This document shows positions 25,645 to 37,500 of a DNA stretch of 64,000 nucleotides, one piece after another. The notes under the pieces were generated by a model. It was not told where the DNA came from and made no database searches. It saw only the letters and a program-made list of their open reading frames with translations. The position numbers and the translations under genes were made by a program. The first letter of the stretch is position 1. Every line of letters begins with the position of its first letter. Origin of the DNA: Phoronis australis (taxonomy: Eukaryota > Phoronida > Phoronidae); the NCBI GenBank assembly GCA_002633005.1, contig NMRA01000999.1, forward strand, positions 3,300-67,299, read 5' to 3'.

Positions 25645-26504
25645 ACACTGGACCCTTTCCCTTATAGTCAAAGCTGCAAAAAACTAAGAAAAAATAGAAA
25701 ATTTCAATTTTCATTTCTGCAGAGTTCATGTCACAAACTTCGTTTCTTACTTCTTTTTTTGTTTGTGACACAGAATTCACTTCAGAAACTTCTCGTTTTG
25801 CTTGGACCTCCCCTTTTGAAGGTGGACACGCCCACCCACAGCTGGGTACAAGCCTGCGATCTTATTGGCCATGTTCAAGATTACAAAGCATGCGAAACTG
25901 TCTCGTAATCTAGAGATTTTTTTCTGTATCTCGTGGAGGAGCAGGTCATGCATGCGCAGGGACGGGATGATTTTGTCATGGAAACTCAAACTTTTACATC
26001 CATAATTTGTGAGTCCCCCTTCCTTCTCAGAGCGGTTAGTGAGATGAGACTACATGTATTATAGGCGACAGAATTACATGTAAATCTCTCGGCGAATGCT
26101 CAAGGGTACGACTTTGGAATTAAAATAGTGCACAAAGCTACACTGACAGCCGGAAATGGTGAAGGTCGAGTGCTATAGAGTGTGATATACCAGGTAAAAC
26201 CCACCTATGACTGTCTAGTACTCCCAAACAAACGAGGAACTACATGCACACCATTAGAAATTTTCTTCGGTTTCCAATTACAGGAAGACATATTTGTAAC
26301 ACTAAATTTTATGTATGGCTCAAATGTGTGAGAGTTTCAAATAAAACTATATGGAATATTTGGAGTCATACAATTGACGGTTATGTCAGAACACTTCAGA
26401 AACACAGGAAACCAGCATAAGAAACGTCAACAACATTGAAAGATATGGCGTCACAAAATAATCCATTACCCGAAAGAAATATCTGTTCTCGATTACATGA
26501 GTCT

Positions 26505-27095
26505 CAAAATACAGTAGGAGCTCAACTAAATCTACTGCCCGTTTGTGAAAACACTGATCGTCTTTTCTTATGATGTTTGAGTCTTATAACTAAGGCAACT
26601 TTTGACTTTGATAATATAGAGATTAAATTCGACGTTGGGTATCTTTTCATGCAACGCCTCTAATTTAAGGACTAAGTCCCTATTTATTTTTGTTGAATTC
26701 GGGTTCAATTGTAGTTATAATATTAGAAAATATCATTAGTCATGCGCGCACCCGGGGGGGGAGGGGGACTCGAACGAGCCCCCATTTGGCGAAGTGGCAA
26801 AAAGGTCCGCCCCTGAGAGACAAAAAAAATCCGAGAAAATGGGACAAAAGTCCACTAAATAAGCGCAAACTCGCACTTCACATGGGTGCGTCCGTTTTTT
26901 TAGTTCGCCCGCTCTTTTGTTAGCAAAAGATCCACAGCGTCAGGAATTCGAGACCCCCCACACTGAAGGCTGGGTGCGCGCATGTCAGTCCAAATGGAGC
27001 TCATAATAAAGATTACAGTGTACATCTGTCAGTTAAGGAACTCAAGACAAAAGAGTTAGGGAACCTTTCTTAGGACTATTTTAACCACGCAGATC
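26505..27095. mobile_element. MITE family D, copy 2, split by a family C insertion
   Basis: GTTTGTGAAAACACTGATCG, TTATTTTTGTTGAATTCGGG and AGCTCATAATAAAG match family D in order. The 244-base family C element at 26741-26984 sits between the last two. Terminal bases are degraded (TTAGGGAACCTTTCTTAGG near the right end). Confidence 0.7.
26741..26984. mobile_element. CATGCGCGC MITE, family C, copy 2, nested in a family D element
   Basis: CATGCGCGCACCCGGGGGGG at the left and GGCTGGGTGCGCGCATG at the right give inverted ends of at least 12 bases. The interior has TCGAACGAGCCC, ATTTGGCGAAGTGGC, AAAAATCCGAGAAAATG and GTCCACT. It interrupts a family D element, whose sequence ATTAG...AGCTCATAATAAAG resumes on the other side. 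Confidence 0.8.
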
Positions 27096-27429
27096 AATCG
27101 GATAACATTGAAATGTCTTTAGTATTTGAAGCTTAGATTATTTGATTGTGTTGAGGGAGGAATTCATTAGATACGTATACGCGCCTAACTGTATTTAGGC
27201 CCATACGCATTTATCCGGGATAATGTGTTCTTCAAAAGAAATTTCAACTCAATATTTCGCATACAAGCGCTTGGCAGAAATTATTCACGTGACCCAAATA
27301 TTTACAGGTCCACCAATTTTCCTTTTTCTCCGCAAATACGTACTTTTATCAAGTTTAAACCGAATCCTTTGCGTAGATATTTGGCCAAATACAAGGGCTT
27401 GACGATAAAGACGGTTTTAGGGCCAGATG

Positions 27430-28320
27430 ACATAATTTTTATTTTGAGATTAGTGCCAGACGGGATAGACTTCTTCAAGTTTTTGACGTTGGTCAGAGTT
27501 ATAGGCCTACAGCCACAAATGTCCTCGCCTTTGTGTGGTTTAATTACAAATGTCCAATTCTCGTCATTAGCCGTCAGACAAGTTTTTTCTGAAATCTTGG
27601 CCGGCGTCTCTCCGTCACAGTTACATTTAGTATTTTACCGTGTGGGATTAATCTGCTCAGTCGCATAATCACCACCGTAGTGGGGCTTGGGTGCTGATCT
27701 CGGAAAGTATTTTTCTTGCCAACTGCGTCACTTTTAACAGGAAGTTGATGTTTTTCCAGTCTTCTTGTTGGTGCCAAATTGAAAACACGCCGTTTTCTAC
27801 AATTTTGCACTAAGGATAATTCCAGTTTCCTAAACATGATATTGCAAGGAATTGCTCTTAGGCCTACTCACGGAAGTATTTGGCATTTTGACACATGCGC
27901 CTAATTCCCGATACAGGCGCGGCTTCACTATATGCACATGGGCCTAAATACGCAGATACACAGGTACGATAGAACAGGTTAAACATTGTCTTTTACCTGT
28001 GTACAGAGCAGTGTTTCAATCGCGTTGTTTCACCATTCTCACGATAACAACTTGCAACTTCAATGAGTCATCACCATATCACGTGCGCCGACCGCAGGAA
28101 TCGCCGGGTCAGTTTACGGGTTACGATACATTTTTCATGAGAAATCAGATTCGGTTTTAAGGCCGATAATCGATTTTTTTATTATTGTTGGATGAGATAG
28201 ACTTCTAGGAGTTATTAGCGTTGACTAGAGCGATACAGCAAAATCCGCTGTAATTAATGTGTTATTTATTACAAGTCGCTAATTCTCGCCATTGTCTCCC
28301 AGATATTATCTGAAATCAAA
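27430..28320 (+). repeat. diverged direct duplication of about 150-170 bp
   Basis: About 27430-27600 and 28165-28320 share, in order, GATAGACTTCT, GACGTTGGTCAGAG / GCGTTGACTAGAG, AATGT(C/G), TT(A/T)ATTACAA(A/G)T, AATTCTCG(T/C)CATT and TCTGAAATC. They are about 735 bases apart. An open frame of 147 codons (27225-27668) crosses the first copy but does not resemble a known family. Confidence 0.5.
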
Positions 28321-29029
28321 GTCGGGGACTTTACAGGTTTCATACGCTTAAAAATGCGTACACTCACTTTTTATAGGTCTGCAGAGGCCAGCCGCCGAGT
28401 TGGACGGAGACCGCGGGGGTACAAAATCAATTCCGTGTTGGGGCTGACCTCATGAAAAAATTTCCTCGCCAATACCATGAATTCATGAACCACGTGAGTT
28501 TATTCAACATTGCTTATATCCATAATGCGCTATTGGCGATGCTCAGTTTATTTTGGGCGATTGAGATGCGGGCCACAAAGAAAAACTATGCGTGGGAAGA
28601 TTGCAATCCTATTTCAGTTTTAGTTTTACTTTTTACCTGTCACCGACATACGCAGGTCACTTGAGTTGAAAAATAGTGTATCTCTAAATCTACATAGGCT
28701 TGCCCGACACTAGCGAACCAAAACGGCGATTTTGGGAAAAACTGGTTTCGAAGTACGAGCGTGGATCTCAGCAGTCAGTTACTGTATAATGTGAACGAAC
28801 CAAGAAGGAGACTCTTCACAGCCACCCGTTCTCTGTAAATTTTGTCTTTCCGAGTCACAATTAAACATTTCTTCCGTTTTTGTAAAATTTCCCAAAAATT
28901 AATTGTATCGTGTGGTGTGACACGAAAACAAGTTACATGTATGTGAAGTAGGGCTTAGTTTATTTCAGTGAAGACGTTGTTGGCTAAACTTCAATATGGA
29001 GTAAGCGTGACTTGATACAACGGGTTGCA

Positions 29030-29525
29030 TGTTTGAGAACTGTAGAACAATCGAAATATGGCAAAATTTGGCAACATTCGGAAAATCATATCTCAGAAAA
29101 GGCTCATTGGATCTGAAAATTTCAGATACCATGATTTATGCAATGTTCTTTGAAACCGTGCTAAGAATTGTTTTTGAAAACTTTCGCTTTTGCATGAGAA
29201 GCTATTAAAATAGAACTGTTATGATTTTTATGAAAAAAATCAAAAGTTGCATCAAACGAAAACGAAACGATAATTTAGAAAACTGATACGGTTGTTTTCC
29301 TGTGGATATAACTATAATTATTTCTTTTTTGTTAAATTTCACTAAAAGACATAGCCACGTGATCCAAACAATATCACATTAGTATTATCAAAAGACTGAC
29401 ATAGTCACGTGATCCAAACAATATCATCAAAATCAAATTCTACAGGCTTTTACTTTTACTGATTTAAAATTTATAGTTTTGCACACTTTTGGCTAAATAC
29501 AGCGACCGACAAGTCGATAAGATCC
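29030..29525 (+). repeat. dispersed repeat, family E, copy 2
   Basis: Same block order as copy 1. A local direct duplication of about 25 bases (CACGTGATCCAAACAATATC) occurs at about 29355 and again about 52 bases later near 29407. Confidence 0.75.
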
Positions 29526-32500
29526 GACCTACCCCACACATACACTGTACTGAAGTGAACGCGTAATCCTAAACACACACATTACAATACATCCATAGGC
29601 CCTGTTAGAGTGCGAAAGGGCGTTCGGATTCATATTCGGGTACTTGAAATCATGCCACTTTCCAAATATAATCCCCTCAGTCTGATCAGAAATTCCCTGT
29701 GCTTAGAATGCAGAAAACTTTGATAACACGATTTTCTTACACGGTACTGCTTGCTACCGTTTCCTATTACAACAGGCGGCGGTACAATGATGTTGGTCAT
29801 GATAGCCTAATTAAGCTTGAAACGACGCATATTTCTGACTAAATATTCATTGCGCCACTCCTTAGTATAGACCGCTAGACATTGCAGAAATGAGGAACTG
29901 ATAAGCGTATTTGGCCACCTTGTAGATTAGGACAAACTGATAAAAAATCTTTTATAAAACGCTGGCGGTCTAATTAGGGTTAGTAGCGTCATCCTCAAAA
30001 TACGTTGCCATGGTGACGAGACGAAAATGTTTTCCTGCTTTTGTATTGGCTGACGTGGACATGATGCACACCAGGTTTAGATCTCACAGTGCGCCATTTG
30101 CAGGTGAAATTGAGTGGTCGTCTTCCGCTGTGTAAAACGATATAAAATTCGCTTGTTTGGTGTCACGACATTTTGGACCCAGTCAAATAAAGTTAAAAAC
30201 AGTAATAATAACAATAAAGCCATGTTGATGTATTTTGAAAATGTGTTTGACTGTGTGCATTTCTGTTCCTATTTGTGGATCGAAATCGCTTCATAACAGT
30301 GGCAGATGGGTCATCAATAACCATCCGAATATGACTCAAGAAACGCTTCAGTCAAAGTTTAGTGAGGTTGGCCAACCGTAAAAATGCCACTTCGAAAATA
30401 GAACATGTGCACATTGTCTATGGTTTTAGTTTGTTAACAGGAACTGAGCCCTGTATCACGTTAGGGAATAAAACGAGACCGATTTTATGAATTTAAAAGG
30501 CGCAATTCGATTGTAGTTCTTTACCCAGCTAAACAGGGTGAAATGCAGTTTTGGATTTCAACAAACGAAATGGTTTTTCTAATCTTCTGATATGAATCGT
30601 AATTTTCTATAAGATTGCCACGTAACACATTTGATCAGTTTCATAAATTGAAAATTTAAACTATTTTAGTAATCACGTTGTTGTTTTAAGTCTTCCTTTG
30701 AGAAGGGGTGTCTTGTTTACGTTTAGTTCCTTGATTGTTGGGGAAATCAACACGATAAGAAACAGCAGCGTCAAATGTCGTACGCTCAAGACCTAGAAAA
30801 TGTTACCTAAGGGGAGACCGGGGCTTGCTCGACCCCATTTTCGAAGACTGAAATCCCTGACAAAATAACTTAGTCAACCTCTTATGAATTCTCAAGAAGT
30901 CCTTTTTGGGACCGCAATTGATTATTTCACCAAAATTACGAAGATGTAATTTGCATATTTGCATTCGAAGTGCCGAGGTCAATAAGAACGCTGATTTGAG
31001 CCACTCATTTGGTACAACAACCAGCTAGTCAGTTATAACTCGAGATGTAGGCGGATTTTGGGACTTTCAATAAGGAAATAAGACAACATGGGACATTCCC
31101 GCGTATTATAGCCGTACGACATATGTTGATCATACAAAACAATTGAAAACACGCATTTAGACCGTGTGACCCGCGTTCCAAGTAAACCGACTTAGTTAAG
31201 AAAAATCTTAAAATTAAGTCAGCTTTTTAAAGATAAAAGTTCAATTTGTCTTAAGTCCATTCCAATAAAGCGGTCTTAGGTTTGGCCTACGTTTTTTATT
31301 TAGTTTACGTTTTGTCTTAACTTTGACTAGTTACAAGATGTGGAGGTTTTCAAAGTTTGAAAGTTAAGACAAATCGTAGAAATGAACTTATATGTAAGTC
31401 AACTGTATCCGCTTAGTACTTGGATATAGCAGACACATGCTTAGTGTTTCGCTTAACACGACAAATTTACGGGTACGTTTTCAAGCTCGTGCATCCGAAC
31501 CTATACATGCACGTGTAAGTGGTTCGGATCCGATCCATGCTACTTTCACTGAAATTTGAGCTTATGACAAGCAAATTGACAGTCTCGATGTACATGTAGC
31601 CCCCTGTCTCTCCGCGCATGCCTCACGTTTGGGTTTGATTGGAAATTACAATCATGGGTTGTAGCCGAATTTAGCCTGTTTAGATAGCAAAAAGTCGACT
31701 TTTTGATCTCATAAAACCAGTCTCATGGTATTTCTCGCCACATAGGATTCTGGTTACGAAGGCAAGTCACACGCAATGCATACATGCGACATTTTCGAAA
31801 TTACATTTCTTGAGATGGCCATCTCTAATAAACTCGGGTGCGTTTCCCCGAGGGTCATCAATGGTTATTCCGTGGGAGAAAAAAGATATATGTGGCTGGG
31901 AAGAGCAGTTGAAGGCCCAGTCTGGAGTAACATTTCGGGAGCGGCGCCTTATCCGCTGCATCCCGTACTATAGCAGATCGTGGTGTGCAGGACGTGACGC
32001 AAGTCAGCAGTTTGTGACATCGCAGAACAGATAAGACTTTCTTAAAATGGTTCGCTTTATGGGCGGCGTAGCATTGAAAAAAGTGTGGGACTATAGGCCC
32101 CCCCGTCCCCCATGATGCGCCGTCCATGTTTATATGTACATAACTCCACACTTGAAACGGCGATCACTTTTTTCTAGTACGAAAAAACTCCGCACTCAAC
32201 TAAAACAATTTTCTATGCTTTAGTCCTGGGCGTTTGTTGCATTAAAAATACCCCGGCCGCCATACAACCCGAGGGTTGTTTATTCATTCTCAACACAACA
32301 CATGTACTGTAGTGAGTAAAGCGAACAGATTTTGAAGGAGTCACCCCCCNCCCCCCCCGTCCTCCCAATTAAGTTTTAGTGGGAATCATGTAAAGTCATC
32401 TTGAACCAGTTAAGCCGAGTCTACACAGACTGACACTCGCTGCTATTACTGGCTCAGTACATATACGGGGGACTTTCAACTCAAGGTCCACCAGCAGCCC

Positions 32501-32599
32501 TCCTGACTCTAAATTTGGTCCCTGTTTTTTAACACTCTTATATGAGGTTCGGAAGCCTGAGTTTTAATGACACACACCTGAGGCAGTAAAAACAATTGG

Positions 32600-33130
32600 T
32601 TTCGTGGCGTCACTGGCTTCAGTCTGGCACCGCACCGCCGGGCCCCGCAGTAAGCCAGTTGCCGACAACCAACTCACCGGAACCTGCCGACCGGGCCTGA
32701 GTGAATTCCACTCAAACACCGTTGAAAATATTCCGTATCCTGCAGCTAGGGCCGGACCAAACTCCACTACCCGGGCACTGAACTCCAGTCATGCACCCCT
32801 GGCTAGTAGGGACTGGTGTGGTTTGGGTTCCCGGTCGGGTAACGCGGCGGGATTATATAGCGCTGAGAGCCAGCTTCTATGGCGAGTGCGATACTAAAGA
32901 GACGGACAATGAGATCAAAGTTTATTTCAAGTCGGGTCAAGGTTTAACAAAAGACAATGGAGTTTTAACATAGGGTGTTTAATCTGTGGCTGGAGATAAG
33001 AATCGTAGTAACGAGGCCAAGAAATAGTTTTGTCCAACGCCTTCCTGGCTGACAGGATCAGGTCGCGCGCGGCCCCGGAGTAGCGTCAGAGCCGGCACTC
33101 AGCAGTACGCGCTGGCTGACTGTGGGCAAA
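32600..33130. other. GC/CpG-rich stretch
   Basis: Much richer in CG dinucleotides and GC than its surroundings (for example GGTCGCGCGCGGCCCCGGAG near 33061). It may be a regulatory island upstream of IRF or an old repeat. An open frame of 97 codons (32604-32897) shows no recognisable domain. Confidence 0.35.
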
Positions 33131-33739
33131 CCCTCAGGACAGTGAGCTCGTGACATTCACTATATTTACTGAAGTTGCTGACGCCTTCTAGGTGATCCCG
33201 AACATAAGAATTCTGCTTTAATATCCAGAAATATCGGCGAACTGTAACTCGGAACAGGCGATCGACTTCGACGAGCTAGCCGCTAAACTCACTCGATCCA
33301 GTAATCGACATGAACCCAAAGTATGACCTATATACGCACTGCGTATATTTTTATGCCCTGGAAAACGCCATTGTGTCACGATCTCACATTCAAAACAACT
33401 CGCGGGATGTCAAATTAGAGCGACAAGTTTATAGAATAAAGGTTAAGTTTAAAACTTTGACAATTTACCTGGACGTAAGGAAGGCAAATACATTTCGAGA
33501 GTCACCTGGAAAACTTTTCAATTGCCATTTTCCAGCAACTAAAAATTTCCAGCTTGCGACCTACATAACGCGTTTGACCTCTAACCCCTAATTCCTGGAA
33601 ATCGAGCTTCGGCACAGGCAATCTTTCGTGAATTTAGCTTTCATGAAAAATCTTTTTCAGAGAGCGACACTCGTTTGTGCCGGATTAAAGTTTGCCCAAA
33701 CATAACACAGCGTCATTTAGCCAGGTTCTGTCGATTGGT

Positions 33740-33905
33740 GCGCTCTGAAAGCGCAGCCATATTTTGTTTTGTTAGCTTAAACCACAGCTGCATTATAAGC
33801 AGTCATTCCTGACTCAGCGAGCAGACGAACAGGAAATCGCATAGCCGGAAATCCAATCAAGTGGCCAATCCGTCGCAGTGCACGCGCACTTGAATGCGAG
33901 TAAAG
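33740..33905 (+). promoter_or_regulatory. candidate IRF promoter or first-exon region
   Basis: Upstream of the IRF coding exon there is a compact cluster: an AP-1 consensus TGACTCA at 33810-33816, and ETS-like cores AGGAAAT near 33831 and CCGGAAAT at 33845-33852. Near 33900 GAGTAAAGG could act as a splice donor for a non-coding first exon. This is motif reading only, without a mapped start site. Confidence 0.25.
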
Positions 33906-34584
33906 GTTTGTGTACAGCAAGAATGTTTTTATTTGCGATTTTTCGTGCATATTTCGTCGTTAAGTTGCTGTTGTTTTTATCTCATTTTTGTGTCTTATCA
34001 AATTCGAAGGACTGCAATCATGAACTTTAATCTTGAACGCCTGTTTTTATATTTTGATAATGATTAGTTACTATTTTATACTTATGCTCATACTTACTTA
34101 GTTATCAGCTGATGTCTAATAATTATGCACTAAATGACATTGTAATTAACAATGTTAAATAATTATTGTTCGCGAATGCGTTGCCAAGGAGACTGCTCTA
34201 TTTGTGATGCATTCTGTAGGCTCACATGTTCACCTGTTTTGCTTCATTTATTTTCTTCTTGCAGGATATAGGTTGGTTGAAAAAAGGAAAAATTTTAAAA
34301 TTTTGAATTTAGTAATATTTCGTTTTTCTCACGATATGCGTGCATCACCATCAACATTCTACATATACAACTGTACAGTGAGTACTCAGAAAAGACAATT
34401 GCTTAGTTCATGTGAAATTAGTTCGATAAGAGTTTCAGACTTTTGTTTGTGTTTTATTCTATTCACCATCCCGTTAATGGAAGCCATTTTCGTGCTTTTT
34501 GCATTTTGCCGGTGTTTGCGCATTCTTTATTCTACTATTTTGTTATCTTCATCAGGTGAATTAATCCCTACGTTCAAAGGCACC

Positions 34585-37500
34585 ATGGGAAGGTCAAAGC
34601 ACGTGACCCGCCGTCAGACGCGAAGATTGACAGACAAAAAATCTTCAATTGAGATAGAGGAAGCTGCAGATGAAATGTATGAAAAGTTACGGATGAGAGC
34701 GTGGCTGGAAAAGCACATAAATAGTGGAAAAGTCACAGGACTGGACTGGGTCAATAGGGAAGAACGGATATTCCGTGTACCCTGGAAACACGGCTCTCTT
34801 CGCGGCTGGACCTTTCGTGACGTCGACATATTCAAACTATGGGCCCAACACACGGGTAGGTCGTGAACCATTAAGCTTTGCACATCGCACCGTTCAGTCC
34901 ACACTGACTGTGTTGCAGTAATTCTTAAATAAGAATCGTAATGAGTCGACGAGATTCTGGCGTGATCTACCCCGCCCTAACCACCATTGCTGTGACCCAG
35001 ATCTCTGTGAATCTTTGTGAATTTTTTAACCCTTCGGCATTGAACAATCTTTAATAGGCAGGCTACAATGCGCCATGACAGGTTTCTCTCTCAGTCCGTT
35101 TTCCCCGGTTGTTAAGCGTTAAGTTGTTCCTTACCAAGTCTGTACATTGCATTTGTTTTGGGCGAAAAAAACAGAGTTATCCCTATTTTACATGTGGTCT
35201 GCTTATTTACGTTTTTTCAAATCGTTATTTCTTAATATTGAATTTATGCGAAATTAAAGTCGCAAATGGTACTGAAATGTCCCATAATTTGCAACAAAAA
35301 TAATTTGATTGATTAATTGATTCTTATTCAACACTCAGAAAATCGTTACATGATTGCAACACAACCTTGTGACTAAAGACATCGTCGTGCAAAATTATAT
35401 GATGGCACGTAAATTTCGTGTAATAATTTTTAATTTTCTGTTGCTTTTGGCTATTATTTTTTATTGTAAATTCTTTGATAAACACAGCATGATTATAGTT
35501 GTTTCTGTGAAAAGGAAGTTGCACGTGAAGAGTTTACAAAAATAATTCATTTTATTCCATATTATACACAAATTCGCGTTCATATAAGTTATAGTAAGCA
35601 TTCACAAACAATTAATGTGAATTTTACTCATACAAATATTTATGTTTGTTAATATGTAATGCATTAAGTTGAAGCGATTAATTATGTGACGTTATAATTG
35701 TTACTGTGCAATGCAGTCAAATAGTTTATTGAAAAATTAAATATTAAAATTGAGCCTTGTTGAATCAGTCGGTCGAAGCTTGTCTCAAAATTTTTTCGGA
35801 TTTCAGCACTTCGTAGCTTCATTTTTGTGAATTTAATATTTCACTTTGAGTTGAGTTTGATTATTTAATGTTTATGGAATTATTTTCAATATACCGTATT
35901 AGTTCATTACCCGACCGACTGGCACTTTAGATCGAGGTGTAAAGAAAATTACTGTCTTTTCTTACTAGAATTTTTTCACAGCCACATTTATGCTGGAAAA
36001 CATATTCCATGATAAAATGTGCACGACCTGGCGTGTTTGTGCATTGCGCCTTAGTCTTACCACTCCGTTGCTAATATTGCTTCCAGTGTTGATTATCAAA
36101 AACTCAGCCAGATATTACTGTATGTAGGTCAACTGAACAGTTGGTGTACGTGAATGGAATTCTCTCAATACCTAAACAATGACATTCTACAGACATTTCG
36201 AACCTTTCAAATACCTATATAAAATTTTCCCCAGAAAATGTATCCCAAAATATGTCGTATCTTGCTCTGAATTCTTATGAGAAGCTATTCAACTTGGCCT
36301 GTATGTTCTACCCAAAATGCAACAGAAGGTCACCTACACTCAAACATGTGCGTACATAGCTATACACCGCGGCATCTGGGTCAAATAAACCACGGGGCAA
36401 TATTTTCCGTATACAAAAATTCTGGTCACGGCAACATAAATTAACTGAATATATTTTTATGTCATGGTTAATTTCACTAAAATACACCTTCACAAAAACC
36501 CACTTTGTGACAAAACGTAGAGTGTTGACGATTTGTTCAATATCGGTTGTACTGTACGTGTGTCGATTAAGGACGTTTTCCATTTTAATGTCGCATTCCT
36601 GTATTGCAGTATCATCCCTGACCGCGTTAATATCACAAAAATCAATAAGTGTGTGAAAATTGGAGGATTTTTTGTAGCAAAAACGTCCACCAGTTTATTT
36701 TTGCTTATGTCATTTTGCTTAATAAATTAAATATGAAATTTATTTTATTTCAAATAATGAAGATATTTTAATTGAATTATTTCATATCTGTCAACTCACA
36801 CACATTTTTGGCACTTATTCATACATGAATACATAAATATTTACGTACCGTAAATTTTTGAGGCATTTCTGACAAAATTCATCTGAGTAAAGGATCTCTC
36901 TCCAATTAAAAAATATTTGTTTTTTGTTTTTTGTATTGCTTGTATCAAATATATATTAATTTTTTTAAAATAAGAAACTTAAGTTACCACTTAACTTGCA
37001 CCGTAACGTTTGATAGAACCAAATATGTAAATGTAATTTATTTCATTTTACAGTCTCACTACGTTGTACACGTCTACTTTTTATTGTTTTTAAACGATGA
37101 TCTGACGCGATACTGATTAGTTTCTAGATCACCGCGTTTAGCTGCACCGACGTTCCTGGTGGGACCTTTAGATAAGAGTAGGAATCAAGTAGATATATTA
37201 TGGTTAAACGAGGATCGCCGCAAACAAATGAAGTTCTATCCGCAAGGGTAAAAAGTCCCAAAATTTAATTTTACCTCCACAATTCATGGTCTATTGGTCA
37301 GAACGTGCTTTCATCTAATAATAAATTATAAAATCGAGTAAATAGAACGGATGAGGCATAAGATATTGTTAGATTTGTTTGCTTTCCTAGCTTAGGAAAT
37401 CTTCATTCTATATTTTTCGGAATTGTCTTTTAAATTAATGCAACACTGATTAGTCGTTATGTTACTGCGTTCTGCAGCACTGACGTTCGTGTTGGGACCT

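Larger units (their letters stand above)
15448..33739. other. large intergenic region between the divergent LRRC74-like and IRF genes
   Basis: About 18 kb with repeats as listed (families B, C, D and E, the Tc1 element and the diverged duplication), plus a GC- and CpG-richer stretch at about 32600-33130. No exon could be supported. Non-coding first exons of either gene could lie here undetected. Confidence 0.55.

Noticed and set aside
27225-27668. 147-codon open frame as a gene
   Set aside because: No recognisable domain, no splice context, and part is shared with a diverged repeat; kept only as a finding.
34204-34584. Upstream part of the 220-codon open frame that runs into the IRF start
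   Set aside because: Residues before the CACCATGG start have no IRF similarity and lie before a likely acceptor at 34554-34555; they read as intron.
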